Below, in pieces: positions 1-9,386 of a stretch of DNA of 64,000 bases. How positions within the stretch are numbered: the first letter of the stretch is position 1; each line of letters opens with the position of its first letter. Origin of the DNA: an uncultured Lachnospiraceae bacterium. Its GTDB lineage: Bacteria > Bacillota > Clostridia > Lachnospirales > Lachnospiraceae. A model generated the notes under the pieces. That model was not told the origin of the DNA and made no database searches. It saw only the letters and a program-made list of their open reading frames with translations. A program made the translations under genes and the position numbers. The stretch spans positions 1-64,000 of the forward strand of contig CAJTMB010000014.1 in NCBI GenBank assembly GCA_910577105.1, given 5' to 3'.

Positions 1-148
1 GGTATCCCTGCTTTTTAAATATTCAGTTGTAACACATGTATTGTAATCCTACAAAGTTTACCCTATCCCTGATTAATTTACTATTGAAGAACTTGAAGAA
101 AAGGAATATAATGTAAGCAGAAAACATGAAGTTCAGATTGCCGCATAA

Positions 149-649
149 GGACACCGTGAAAAGCAATGGAATACCGATTCTGCTATTATTTCGCAGTATG
201 CGGACTCTTATCCGGGCACGCCTGATATGCAGCTTCTTTATTCGGAAGGCGACGGAATTACCTATATTACAGACGACAACTTTGTTGCAGGGATACTGTT
301 GACAAGTGACACCTACAGCCTCGGAGCAGGCATCCAAGTCGGAGATGAATTGTCACAATCCCTGATTGATAAATATGCTTTGCAATATTATGGAAAATCT
401 TTTGCGCAAGGAAATGCCACCATATTGACAGACGACGAAAGAAAAAGTTCCATGATGTTTAACTACGACAGTATTTTTACAGGAACTGCATTTATAACAC
501 GGCAGGAAAATGACTCGCTGTTAGCAGATTTTTTAAAAAGCAACAGCCTTTCTCCCGATTTGTTTACTTCAGGCGAAAAAGGCTTATCGATATCATTTTA
601 TGTGAAAGAAGGCATCATTGTGGGAATTTGTCTTGAATATATTGTTTAG
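149..649 (+). pseudogene. 3' part of an unrecognised gene, apparently 5'-truncated
   Basis: An open frame runs from just after an in-frame TAA at 146-148 to a TAG at 649. The first ATG is at 227, but the 26 codons before it read like continuous protein (they include EKQWNTDSAII) and there is no start codon or ribosome binding site upstream of the TAA. The frame before that TAA is also open for 23 codons (77-145), so the stop may be a nonsense mutation in an older gene. The product is acidic and soluble, with the phrase GIQVGDELSQSLIDKYALQYYGKS, a short pattern seen in small clostridial secreted proteins that I cannot assign to a family. If translated from 227 it is 140 residues. I do not recognise a function. 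Confidence 0.45.
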
Positions 650-663
650 AAAGGAGGGATACC

Positions 664-963
664 ATGCATCTTAAGAAATTATCTGCCACAGTTGTAACGG
701 TTTTGCTGACAGCTTTCCTTTTTGTCCTGCCGGTTTCCGCTCACGGACATCACGGTCATCACGAAAATTCATCGGAAACCGGAAACGGGTGTCCGGTATG
801 TACGGTAGAAGGATGTACAGAAACCGGCCGGCATACCCATGACGGTTACGACTACTGTGGTTATAGCCACAAAGACGGTTATTGTGACGGTTCCTGTGAA
901 TCTTCTTACGGTACCGTTTTTAACCGCAAGTGCGGCAGCGCCAGACGGCACTGCCGTCGTTAA
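664..963 (+). CDS. small secreted His/Cys-rich protein
   Basis: A strong ribosome binding site (AAAGGAGGG) precedes the ATG by 6 bases. The 99-residue product starts with a clear signal peptide: a short basic n-region (MHLKK), a hydrophobic stretch, and a VSA cleavage site near residue 26. The mature part opens with HGHHGHH and contains eight cysteines and about ten histidines in a Gly/Tyr-rich background, including CPVC and CEGC-like pairs. This composition suggests extracytoplasmic metal binding (Zn, Cu or Ni), but that is inference; no family is recognised. It follows the truncated upstream gene by 14 bases and ends at a terminator shared with the convergent surface-protein gene. Confidence 0.7.
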   Translation: MHLKKLSATVVTVLLTAFLFVLPVSAHGHHGHHENSSETGNGCPVCTVEGCTETGRHTHDGYDYCGYSHKDGYCDGSCESSYGTVFNRKCGSARRHCRR

Positions 964-993
964 AAGGATTCCCCTCCCGGGGAATCCTTTTTT
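963..993. terminator. bidirectional intrinsic terminator
   Basis: A 12-bp stem (AAAGGATTCCCC / GGGGAATCCTTT) with a 4-base loop is followed by T8 on the plus strand and preceded by A-rich sequence for the minus strand. It lies between the convergent stops at 963 and 994, so it can end both transcripts. Confidence 0.9.
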
Positions 994-3900
994 TTATTGT
1001 TCTTTCCTGTAATTTCTTCTTGTTTTTATAAAAATACCCGTCAGAACCGTTAAAATTACCACCGCAAGCAGCAACCATATAAAACAGCAGATGCCAAGAA
1101 AGGTAGGACAAATGTGGCACAGGCTGCATTTGCCGCCCTCTGCCCCTTTTAACTGATAGGCAATTGCATAGGTAGAGAACAATCCCGTTTGTATGGTAAT
1201 GGTTTCCTTCACATCATCCATGTCCGACATCAGCATATACTCTCCCTCATGGGCACGCATAATATAAAAATCAGCGTCCAGTTCCTGCAATGCTTCGGGT
1301 ACATCCACAATGATTTCCACCGGCTCATTTGTTGTATGGACAGCGTTCCACTCTCCTTCTCCCACACGCATAAAAATGGATATATCCACATACATGCCCA
1401 TAGTCAAATCCGGGATTTCATTCCGGGACTCTTCCAGACCCTGCTGCAGCACTTCCTTGTCCTCCTGCGGCACCCGGTCATCCATCCGCTCCACATCAAT
1501 ACGGATTTCCACTGCTTCACCCGCGGCTGCCTGCATAAGCTCCTCTTCGGACAATACTGCATTTGCCACGGCTGCGGTATTCGCCACTTTTGACGTGCAC
1601 AGTGTTTCATCCACATTATTTACCGTTACGAGAACAACTCCCTTCTCTACGGCAAACACTACCGTCTTAACCGCACCGCCGGCCTCCAAAGCCTGCTGCT
1701 CCTGCCCGTCCTGTGCCTGCGGAACAAGCCTGCCATCCTCAACAGTAGAGGAAATTGTTACAGAGTTTTCTTCTCCCGATACCCAAAATGATTCCCCGGC
1801 TGTTTCAGACGAGTTTTCCTCTTCCGTCGGCGTCATACCCGGCGCGGACTGCGCTTCATCTGTTCCCTCCGCTGCATCCGTCGGTTCCCCTTCCGTCTCT
1901 TTATCATTGTCCGTCTGCGTGTTTTTTGCCGTCTGCTCCTGCCGTCCGCCGTCAGCGTCTTTCTCTGAACCTTCTCCTGTTTCAGGCCTGTCGGCCGTCT
2001 CTGACAGATTATCTTTGTTTTCCGGTAACATATCTTCACTTCCGGAAGGGGTATTTGTGCCGCCTGCAGGCGGATTGACGCTGCCGCCCTCTTCCCCGCC
2101 CGTACCGGAAGAACCGGGTTTTGCAGGCGTTTTTATCGTAACTGAGACGGGATTGGATGTAAACTCCTCGTCTGTGGCCGCTTTTCTCACCCACACGGTG
2201 TATTCCGTTTCAGGCTCTAATCCTGTAAACTGCCCATTGGTGTTCACTGCGTTGTCCCAATCCGGCGTTTCACCCTCTTTTACAATCACATATTCCTCGC
2301 CGGGCTTAACATCTGTAACCTCAATCGTTCCTTCCCCGGTCTGCAAGGTCTTCGGGGCGGGCGGCTCGGGCCGCTCCTTTATTGTTATCGTAACGGGCGG
2401 TCCTGCCGGGACAATGCTTTCCCCGTCTGTTTTTCCGGAATTGCGAATATAAATGGTTTGCCCCGGAACGACTTTTATGTATCCGCTTTCATCCGGCTTT
2501 AGCCTGCTACCTTCAGGGTTTGCGGGGTTGGTATAGGCTTCCGTCCCCTCCGGCACTTTTATTGTTTCTTTTCCGAAATCCGGCTTAACCTCCTCCGGCG
2601 TGATATCGGGCTTGTTCTGCAGGGTGGCAAATACCACTTCCTTTACTTCAGAAAGATTGCCTGCCGCATCCTCCAGCACCATATAGACCTTCTGCTCCCG
2701 TCCGGACGCCAGACCCGTCACTTCAAAGCTGCTTTCCTTGGAACCGGATACCTCCTTGTATGTGCCTTCTTTCCGGACATCTCCTGCTTCCGGTTTCCGT
2801 GAAGGATTTGCAAGCCAGTAAACCTTACCTTCTTCCGAAGCGGTAAAGGAAATACCGGTTTTGGTGTCCGTTGTGTTCTCCGATACGGGACCTTCCGTAA
2901 AAACAGGCGCTTTTGTATCCAGTTTTACCGATATGGACTTCCAGCCGCTGTCATTTCCCGCATTGTCAACAGCCCTCACAAAAAATTCATGCACGCCGTC
3001 CGTATCCACCAAAATGTTAAAAATCTTTTCATATACAGGTCCCGCGCCGGGCAGTCCTTCCACCCTGTGCTCCGTTCCGTCTGCGCCATCCTTCCATGTA
3101 ATTTCCTTGATACCGCACGAAATCTCACCACCCGACTCCGTCTTTTTGTCCCCTACCGTCACGGTAAGATAAAAAACTTCATTATGCCATCCCGCCTCAT
3201 TAAAGCTCTTTGGTTCGCTGATGATAACGTTAGGAGCCGTATCCTCCACCACCACTTTCCCGTCTTGTGCAAGCAGGCTGATTCTGTCAGATTGATTGCC
3301 TGCCACGTCTACGGCTACAATGGCAATGGTACCCGAAAATCCTGCCTGAATAGTGATTTCATAAAAGCTGCCGTTTTTCACCGCGGTACCGTCCGTCAAA
3401 TCTCCCTTATCGGAAACAGCAGTATATTTTAATGCCGCCACACCTGAACCGGTATCCGTGACATCCGAAACCGGCAGTCTGAAAACTATGCTTTGTTTTC
3501 CCACAATAAAACCCCATGAGGTCTTTATGCCGTTTACAATCTGCATGCCGGTAATCGTCACTGCGGGAGGCGTTTCATCCGTCCATTTTGCATAATATAC
3601 TTTATTGCCCATATCCGACGCCGAAATGCTTTCCGTTCTGCCCACGGTGCACGACGAATCGGTATACCATCCCCCGAATGTATAACCCGTCCTTACGGGA
3701 ACCGGCAAAGAAAGGCCTGTCCCATGGACATATTTTGTAAAGCTGTCCTCTCCTGTAATTTCCCCGCCGTTTTTGTGGTAGGTTACCGTATAAACCTTTG
3801 CAGTCCAATGGGCATAGGCGGTGGCATTCCCTCTAAACACCGTATCTGCGGCAATCTGCGTGCCACCTTCAGCCGCCGTATACCACCCGTCAAAAGTGTA

Positions 3901-6810
3901 GCCTTCCCTTACGGGAACCGGCAGACTTTCCACAGACGGCCTTCCATCCGAGCCTATCGTGACAGTGGCGGGAGAAACGCTTCCACCGTTTGCGTCAAAG
4001 GTCAGAACATAAGAATCCGTTTTTTTCCATTGGGCATATAGGACAATATCCCCTGTTATGGTAAATTCTTGTCCCTGACGGTAGGCAGTCCCCGAACCAT
4101 CCGGCTGGGTATTCCACCCGTCAAACACATAACCTTCCCTGCTCAGCCCTTCCCCTGATTTTACGATAACGGTATTGCCGGACGAGTATTCCGTATTGTC
4201 AACCACGGTTCCTTGGGCGCCGTTTCCCGCGTAAGTGATATACAGACTGTAGCCTGGATTGGTCGTTGACAATACAATCTTATTATTTGCTTCATCCAGC
4301 ACAGCGTACCAGACACTGCCCGAATCACTGGAATCCGTAAAGGTTATTTTTTTCATATCTTTTTTCTGCAAGGTATATCCGCCCACACCTTCCGCAATGA
4401 CATATCCCTCCGAGGCCCTTTGCAGATAAATATGTAACGGGTATTTCAGTTCGGAACTGATTTGGGCGCGTCTTGCTGCCGTGCTGCTCGTGTCTACGCC
4501 AAGGTACAATCCGTCCGTGCCGGAACCGGCAATGCCATCCCCGCAAAGCTGCACTTCGCCGGATATATTCAGGATGGTGTTCGCCGTATTTTCGGAAGAA
4601 TAGAAAAGCGCACCGCTTCCCGCATAGCCTTCCTTGCTGCTCTTATTTCCTTGAAAATATCCCCCGTACAGATATGTTTCCGTGCCACTTATACCGGCAT
4701 TGTAAATACAGCCGCCCCTCCCGGGAGACGAATTATTAACAAAACTGCCGCCATAAATTTTCAGCGTTGACGCTCTGTTGTAGATAAAACCGCCTCCGTA
4801 CGATGACGTCCCCGTCGTCGCATTGTTTCTGTAAATACCGCCGTTTATTGTGATATTGGATACTCCCGACATATAGATTGCACCGCCATAACTGATGGAA
4901 GAGCAGTCTTCAATCACCGTATTCCCCAAAACCGCCGTACCTCCGCTCAGGTTCAGAACGGCACCCTGTGATGCATTTTTGACACAGTGATGAATCCTGC
5001 AGCCGTCTCCCAGCGTCACCGTACCTCCGCTGTTTACCTGTATCATGGAATAGGATGAAGACAGGGAAGCGCCATCCAGTGTAATGTTTTCCAGACAAAA
5101 CGTTCCGTCGGAATACACCGAAAAATATGCCGAATCGTTTCCCCTTACCATTTGTCCGCCGCCCTTGATAATAACCTCTCCGTCTACCGTAAGTGTTCCC
5201 GTAAGCGTTACCGTCACCCCCGGATTAATGATGTAGGTACCGGCGGCAAGGGTCTGCATCCCCCACTCCTCATCGGCGGTTATGGTACCGGGCACGGCGT
5301 TTACAGTGCTTAAAAGCGCCGGCTCTTCCAGCACAACAAATACGCCTATCTCTTCCACACCCTCTGAAAGGGCATATTCCTTTTCCTCTCCGTCTACAGA
5401 TAACCGTGCCGTAAACAAAAAGCTTCCCCTGTAAGGCAGTTTTCCGTTTTCATCCCGGGCATAGCCCGTGCAATCCCATCCTGCAATGGAAAGCGCTTGT
5501 TCTGTGATTCCTGTATCATTATCCTGACTTAAAAACTGTACCATTACACTTTTCGGAAGCAGGGATACAATATCTTCAAACGGAATCTGTGTGCTTTCAT
5601 CCCCGCCTGCCAGCACAAAGCTGTATCCTTCCTCATCCCAAAATAACATGCCCTGCGGATATATCTCCTCTTCTCCAAAACGCCAGCCGGTTATCACGGG
5701 CTCCTGCGCCTGCCCGTCAGCCTCCACTTTTACCTTAATTTGGGGCAGGTCTGCGCCCTCTGCAAGTTCATATCCCATTGGCAGAACGGGCGTAAAGATA
5801 TATTCCCCTTCCGTTTCTTTGTCATAGGCAGCGGTACTCTCCCATGTAATACCGGTAATGGCAACGGTTTTTCTGCCATCCAGAACCTCCACCGTCACCA
5901 CATTTTCCGCCTGATGCTCAGGCAGGATTACCGTAACGCTCTCCGTCTCAAGTTCCGGTGTTTCCCCGTCTTCTTCTGCACCGCTTTCCCCGGCAGCGTT
6001 ATCTTCCTTCCTCTCATTGTCGGCAGCATCTACTTCCGGTATGCTGCTTTCTTCAGAACTATCCTCTTCCGGTATGCTGCTTTCTTCAGAACTTCCCTCT
6101 TCCGGTATGCCGCTTTCTTCAGGGCTTCCCTCTTCCGGTATGCTGCCTTCTTCAGGGTTTCCCTCTTCCGGTATGCTGCCTTCTTCAGGGCTTCCCTCTT
6201 CCGGTATGCTGCCTTCTTCAGGGCTTCCCTCTTCCGGTATGCCGCTTTCTTCACCGTTTCCTTCTTCCGGTATAATGTTGTCCTCTTTTATAACTTTGTT
6301 ACTTTCCTCTGCCTGGTTTTTCTCCGTAATTTCAGTATCTGTACCATTAGTCCCTTCTGTTTCACCGTCTTCGGTTTCCTTTTCCGTGGTTTCGATTTCC
6401 CCCAAACCATCATCCCCGGAAACGCTTTCCTGCCAAAAAGCGTAGGCCGTCAGTTCATCCGGCAGCATCAACTCTTCCAAAGGCGTGCCGGTATTCACAA
6501 CCTGATTAGCTATTTCTTCAGGCAATTTTTCAAAACCTGTAATTTGTATAACATCCATATTCCCCGTGTCAGGATTTTCCGCCAGAACACGCAGCAAATC
6601 TGTCTGCGTCACCAGAATCACACACACCAGTGCAACACCGGCAAGCCGTTTCCTGAACGCGCTTTGGCACAGCTTATTCCACAACCCCCTGATACCGTAA
6701 TATACCGTAAGGCAGAGGCCCAGCCCCGCTAACACCAAAACTATCAGCTTTCTGTGTTTTTTTCCTATATTGACAAAGCCTGCTATGATTTTTTGCTTGA
6801 TTTTTTCCAT
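994..6810 (-). CDS. giant repeat-containing cell-surface protein, membrane anchored
   Basis: 1938 residues. Two hydrophobic segments near residues 21-40 and 55-70 form the export/anchor region. Then come an acidic low-complexity stalk with seven 11-residue IPEEGSPEEGS-like repeats (180-256), a beta-helix-like region rich in GG-x-N turns (about 510-845) with phrases such as SYGGAIYMSG, three InlB B / Flg_new type repeats (about 853-1075, each ending GW-T...A-W), Ig-like or fibronectin-like modules, and a second acidic linker. A distinct domain at about 1750-1885 also occurs in the surface protein at 30873-33104. The C-terminus is a transmembrane helix (about 1900-1925) with a basic tail instead of an LPXTG signal. 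Likely an adhesin or stalk protein; ligand unknown. RBS GGGAGGT precedes the ATG. The promoter holds a TATAAT-like -10 and a palindrome at 6862-6875. Confidence 0.85.
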   Translation of the reverse strand: MEKIKQKIIAGFVNIGKKHRKLIVLVLAGLGLCLTVYYGIRGLWNKLCQSAFRKRLAGVALVCVILVTQTDLLRVLAENPDTGNMDVIQITGFEKLPEEIANQVVNTGTPLEELMLPDELTAYAFWQESVSGDDGLGEIETTEKETEDGETEGTNGTDTEITEKNQAEESNKVIKEDNIIPEEGNGEESGIPEEGSPEEGSIPEEGSPEEGSIPEEGNPEEGSIPEEGSPEESGIPEEGSSEESSIPEEDSSEESSIPEVDAADNERKEDNAAGESGAEEDGETPELETESVTVILPEHQAENVVTVEVLDGRKTVAITGITWESTAAYDKETEGEYIFTPVLPMGYELAEGADLPQIKVKVEADGQAQEPVITGWRFGEEEIYPQGMLFWDEEGYSFVLAGGDESTQIPFEDIVSLLPKSVMVQFLSQDNDTGITEQALSIAGWDCTGYARDENGKLPYRGSFLFTARLSVDGEEKEYALSEGVEEIGVFVVLEEPALLSTVNAVPGTITADEEWGMQTLAAGTYIINPGVTVTLTGTLTVDGEVIIKGGGQMVRGNDSAYFSVYSDGTFCLENITLDGASLSSSYSMIQVNSGGTVTLGDGCRIHHCVKNASQGAVLNLSGGTAVLGNTVIEDCSSISYGGAIYMSGVSNITINGGIYRNNATTGTSSYGGGFIYNRASTLKIYGGSFVNNSSPGRGGCIYNAGISGTETYLYGGYFQGNKSSKEGYAGSGALFYSSENTANTILNISGEVQLCGDGIAGSGTDGLYLGVDTSSTAARRAQISSELKYPLHIYLQRASEGYVIAEGVGGYTLQKKDMKKITFTDSSDSGSVWYAVLDEANNKIVLSTTNPGYSLYITYAGNGAQGTVVDNTEYSSGNTVIVKSGEGLSREGYVFDGWNTQPDGSGTAYRQGQEFTITGDIVLYAQWKKTDSYVLTFDANGGSVSPATVTIGSDGRPSVESLPVPVREGYTFDGWYTAAEGGTQIAADTVFRGNATAYAHWTAKVYTVTYHKNGGEITGEDSFTKYVHGTGLSLPVPVRTGYTFGGWYTDSSCTVGRTESISASDMGNKVYYAKWTDETPPAVTITGMQIVNGIKTSWGFIVGKQSIVFRLPVSDVTDTGSGVAALKYTAVSDKGDLTDGTAVKNGSFYEITIQAGFSGTIAIVAVDVAGNQSDRISLLAQDGKVVVEDTAPNVIISEPKSFNEAGWHNEVFYLTVTVGDKKTESGGEISCGIKEITWKDGADGTEHRVEGLPGAGPVYEKIFNILVDTDGVHEFFVRAVDNAGNDSGWKSISVKLDTKAPVFTEGPVSENTTDTKTGISFTASEEGKVYWLANPSRKPEAGDVRKEGTYKEVSGSKESSFEVTGLASGREQKVYMVLEDAAGNLSEVKEVVFATLQNKPDITPEEVKPDFGKETIKVPEGTEAYTNPANPEGSRLKPDESGYIKVVPGQTIYIRNSGKTDGESIVPAGPPVTITIKERPEPPAPKTLQTGEGTIEVTDVKPGEEYVIVKEGETPDWDNAVNTNGQFTGLEPETEYTVWVRKAATDEEFTSNPVSVTIKTPAKPGSSGTGGEEGGSVNPPAGGTNTPSGSEDMLPENKDNLSETADRPETGEGSEKDADGGRQEQTAKNTQTDNDKETEGEPTDAAEGTDEAQSAPGMTPTEEENSSETAGESFWVSGEENSVTISSTVEDGRLVPQAQDGQEQQALEAGGAVKTVVFAVEKGVVLVTVNNVDETLCTSKVANTAAVANAVLSEEELMQAAAGEAVEIRIDVERMDDRVPQEDKEVLQQGLEESRNEIPDLTMGMYVDISIFMRVGEGEWNAVHTTNEPVEIIVDVPEALQELDADFYIMRAHEGEYMLMSDMDDVKETITIQTGLFSTYAIAYQLKGAEGGKCSLCHICPTFLGICCFIWLLLAVVILTVLTGIFIKTRRNYRKEQ
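6043..6273 (-). repeat. seven in-frame 33-bp tandem repeats (coding)
   Basis: Seven copies of a 33-bp unit encode 11-residue IPEEGSPEEGS variants at residues 180-256 of the giant surface protein. Copies nearest the N-terminus are most alike and the last ones drift (Gly-to-Ser and Pro-to-Ser changes). Because 33 is a multiple of three, copy-number changes would alter stalk length without frameshift. Other frames across the array are also free of stops, which produces long spurious reading frames. Confidence 0.9.
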
Positions 6811-6861
6811 ACCCGTACCTCCCGCAAACTACAAATTCCGACAAGGAACATTATTATATTA

Positions 6862-6875
6862 ACGAAAATTTTCGT
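6862..6875. promoter_or_regulatory. 14-bp palindrome in the surface-protein promoter
   Basis: Perfect palindrome ACGAAAATTTTCGT. On the minus strand it ends 3 bases before a TATAAT hexamer, so it occupies the -35/-10 spacer of the likely promoter of the 994-6810 gene; no good -35 box is visible. The half-site AAATTTTCG recurs twice upstream of the other large surface-protein gene at 33129-33166, suggesting a common regulator. Confidence 0.55.
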
Positions 6876-7011
6876 AAATTTATAGTACTTTGGTACGGAC
6901 TGTGCTTTTTCAAGCATACTTTGCAATTTATTCTTTTACACGCGCAAAAAACGGCATCCTCATTTCGATGCCGCTTTTCTTTCAGCCAATTTATTTTTCT
7001 TTTACCGGTAT

Positions 7012-7845
7012 TCAGATTTCTGCATAATACCCGGGGTCATTCATGCCTTCTTTAAAGTCTGCCGGATTGCTGTAATATTCAATATTATAGCCTTCCGCTA
7101 TCTCGTACCGTCCTGCCGGAAGCCATTCGGAAAAAATCTTTCTGTTGACCTTCTGCAAAGGCAGCGGTATTGCTCCCCTGCAGGGAAATACCGCCCAGGT
7201 ATGCGCAGGCACTTCATATTCTTCCAGTCCCTTTAAGGAAGCTTCATCCTTGTCCAAATCATCCGCTATCATGTACCGAAATTCATTTCCTTTCATTTCC
7301 TCATCAAAGCAGATTCCATACATGCCCATCACAGGCCTTTCTTTTGCGCGGATTATCACTTCATCCCAATACTTCGGGATTTCTTCGTTTGCAGTTTCAT
7401 AAGAAAATTTTCTTGATACGCCCATCACTTTAAACGCAGGCTTTTGCTCCAATCTGTACTCCATCACAGTACCTCCTTCCAACGTCAGCTTGATTTGTAA
7501 CGGTGCAAACGCTTTGAGCAGCGCACCGTTTTTCTTTACCTCAGTCGGCGTGCTTCCATGGAATCTTGTAAACGCCTTTGTAAAGCTGTCCGGCGAGTCA
7601 TAACCGTATTTCAATGCCAAATCTATCACTTTGCCATCCGAAGAAAGTATCTCACTCCCGGCCAGCGACAGCCGCCGCATCCTGATATATTCACCCACGG
7701 TATATCCGCAAAGCATGGAAAAGCCCTTTTGAAAGTAAAATGCGGATAAATTCACTTCACAGGCTATCCTGCCTACCGTTAAATCCTCGGTAATATTATC
7801 TTCAATGTAAGCTATGGCATTTCCGATGGCTTCCGCCCAGTCCAT
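7012..7845 (-). CDS. AraC family regulator with GyrI-like effector domain
   Basis: 277 residues from the ATG at 7845, chosen because GGGAGGTG lies 7 bases upstream; a longer frame to 7881 has no binding site. Residues 1-105 form an AraC-type double helix-turn-helix (includes NLSAFYFQKGFSMLCGYT and YGYDSPDSFTKAFTRFHG). The C-terminal half (about 120-277) matches the GyrI-like small-molecule binding fold, with a PAHTWAVFPCRG strand typical of that family. Such proteins (Rob/BmrR-like) sense lipophilic compounds and activate nearby export or resistance genes; no efflux gene adjoins it here, so the target is unknown. Confidence 0.85.
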   Translation of the reverse strand: MDWAEAIGNAIAYIEDNITEDLTVGRIACEVNLSAFYFQKGFSMLCGYTVGEYIRMRRLSLAGSEILSSDGKVIDLALKYGYDSPDSFTKAFTRFHGSTPTEVKKNGALLKAFAPLQIKLTLEGGTVMEYRLEQKPAFKVMGVSRKFSYETANEEIPKYWDEVIIRAKERPVMGMYGICFDEEMKGNEFRYMIADDLDKDEASLKGLEEYEVPAHTWAVFPCRGAIPLPLQKVNRKIFSEWLPAGRYEIAEGYNIEYYSNPADFKEGMNDPGYYAEI

Positions 7846-7929
7846 ATGGCACACCTCCCTCCTGCAATCCCAGCATAACATTTGACGGATAGGGTTTCCC
7901 GATTATTTCTGCTTTCTTTTGTCCTTTTA

Positions 7930-8889
7930 TTATCTGTCTGCATTTACTATTTCAAAGTGAAAGCTTCCTTCTGCATTTTCTCCCGTACAGGTAATTACAT
8001 AATTTCCGTCTTTTTCAATTTCCACGCTAAAACTTTCCAAATTTTCCGTATACTTTGTAAATACCGGCACTTCACCCTCACAGCCTATATCTATTTGCAG
8101 CTTTCCTTCTATCAGCACCAGAGAGACGTTTATGACATCTCCCTTATGCAGCTCCTGCTGCTGCGTTGCAGTTCCGTTTAAATATTCCGCTCCAATGCTG
8201 AAGCCGTTTTCGTATTCACGCAGCTCGTACTTTGTACTTCCGTCCTTATCCTTGTGGAAAACCATAAAAACGCCGCCTATTGCAACAACAGAAAGAGTCA
8301 GGAGAAATAAAACAATGCCAATCCATTTTACAAAAATATTATCCTTCCTGACAATTCTTTCATACAGGAAAAACCAAATTCCAAACACCAGACATATTAT
8401 CGTGAATACCAAAAGCACAACAGACAATCCTCTTTGTACCGGGCTGCCTCCCCCAAACCCGATTGTGTGCAGGAAAAATTGCGGCATGATACAGCAAAAG
8501 AGAACAATAAGCAGAGGAACCATCCTGCCTTTCCGTACTCTCTTCATCATCTCCAGCCTCGATTCGGCATCGCAGAAAATTTCTTCATCTCCCTGCATCA
8601 GGGCTTTTGGTTTGCGAAAATAACTGTATCCGACAAAATCCAGTAAATATTCCCAGCCGCAGTCCGCAAACATTTGTATATATTCGCTTTTATGCGCTAA
8701 ACCGTCCTGATTATAGTCAAGCTGATATACCACGTCCTCCGGAGTGCTTTTGACAAAATGATAAAAACCCGGAAAGGTGACGCCTGTAAACTTCCATCCG
8801 TCCCTGTGCATCCTGCCAAGATACTCTGCTTCTTCCTTGTATTGCATAATCGTAAAATACCGAAATGTTGTTTTTTGCTCACCCATCAT
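7930..8889 (-). CDS. DUF2812 domain membrane protein
   Basis: 319 residues. The N-terminal 115 residues match DUF2812 (FRYFTIMQYKEEAEYLGRMH, then GYSYFRKP), a domain usually encoded next to PadR repressors. Three hydrophobic segments follow at about 127-145, 155-177 and 185-208, then an extracytoplasmic C-terminal domain of about 110 residues ending FHFEIVNADR. Its start overlaps the PadR stop by 4 bases (ATGA), so the two are translationally coupled and presumably repressed by that PadR. Biochemical function is not known for the family. Confidence 0.8.
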   Translation of the reverse strand: MMGEQKTTFRYFTIMQYKEEAEYLGRMHRDGWKFTGVTFPGFYHFVKSTPEDVVYQLDYNQDGLAHKSEYIQMFADCGWEYLLDFVGYSYFRKPKALMQGDEEIFCDAESRLEMMKRVRKGRMVPLLIVLFCCIMPQFFLHTIGFGGGSPVQRGLSVVLLVFTIICLVFGIWFFLYERIVRKDNIFVKWIGIVLFLLTLSVVAIGGVFMVFHKDKDGSTKYELREYENGFSIGAEYLNGTATQQQELHKGDVINVSLVLIEGKLQIDIGCEGEVPVFTKYTENLESFSVEIEKDGNYVITCTGENAEGSFHFEIVNADR

Positions 8890-9200
8890 ACCATCTCCTT
8901 CATATTCTGATATAACCGCTCTATCCTCTTTAACTCCAGGGCAAGGACATCTCTTCCCAAATCCGTAATCTGATAGATTTTTCTTTTTTCTTCCTCCCTG
9001 ATAAAATGAATCAGGCCGTCTTTTTCCATCTTTGGCAGACTCCCGTACATCGTTCCCGGAGACAAAATAATATCTCCCGCAGTCAGCTCCTTCACCTTCT
9101 GCACAATACCGTATCCATGGTTCGGCTCCTTTAGGCAGAGTAATATGTAAAAGCCTGTTTCTGTCATGGGAACATATACTTTTTTTATATGTGCGTCCAT
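8886..9200 (-). CDS. PadR family transcriptional repressor
   Basis: 104 residues from the ATG at 9200, preceded by AAAGGAGGTG; an upstream in-frame start at 9233 lacks a binding site and lies in the operator. The winged-helix PadR core is plain: LLCLKEPNHGYGIVQKVKEL, then LSPGTMYGSLPKMEKDGLI and the wing RKIYQITDLG. It is the first gene of a two-gene operon with the DUF2812 protein. A 16-bp-arm inverted repeat sits 31 bases upstream, suggesting autoregulation. Confidence 0.9.
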   Translation of the reverse strand: MDAHIKKVYVPMTETGFYILLCLKEPNHGYGIVQKVKELTAGDIILSPGTMYGSLPKMEKDGLIHFIREEEKRKIYQITDLGRDVLALELKRIERLYQNMKEMV

Positions 9201-9231
9201 GCGGACACCTCCTTTTATTTTAGTTCGATGC

Positions 9232-9269
9232 ATCGTACTGCGATATACATAATTATATTGCAGTACGAT
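9232..9269. promoter_or_regulatory. PadR-type operator, 16-bp inverted repeat
   Basis: Arms ATCGTACTGCGATATA (9232-9247) and TATATTGCAGTACGAT (9254-9269) match in 15 of 16 positions around a 6-base AT spacer. The site lies immediately upstream of padR in an AT-rich promoter region. PadR proteins typically bind inverted repeats of this size at their own promoter, so this is the probable autoregulatory operator. Confidence 0.75.
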
Positions 9270-9386
9270 ATATTTGTCAATAGGGAGTTGGTTTATGATT
9301 TTTCACTTATTGGAATGATTTGTTAACGAAAAACAGATTCACACTCTGCCCGTCCTCGAACATAATATGAATCATTTTTGACATCA

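Noticed and set aside
1310..2452. 380-codon plus-strand open frame inside the giant surface-protein gene
   Set aside because: It is antisense to a well-supported coding region, low-complexity, without a binding site; it exists because of codon composition in the repeat-rich gene.
6043..6273. CRISPR-like array
   Set aside because: The units are contiguous without spacers and encode in-frame protein repeats.
5740..6732. 330-codon plus-strand frame across the 33-bp repeats
   Set aside because: Repeat-driven artefact (period is a multiple of three), antisense to the surface protein, no family similarity.
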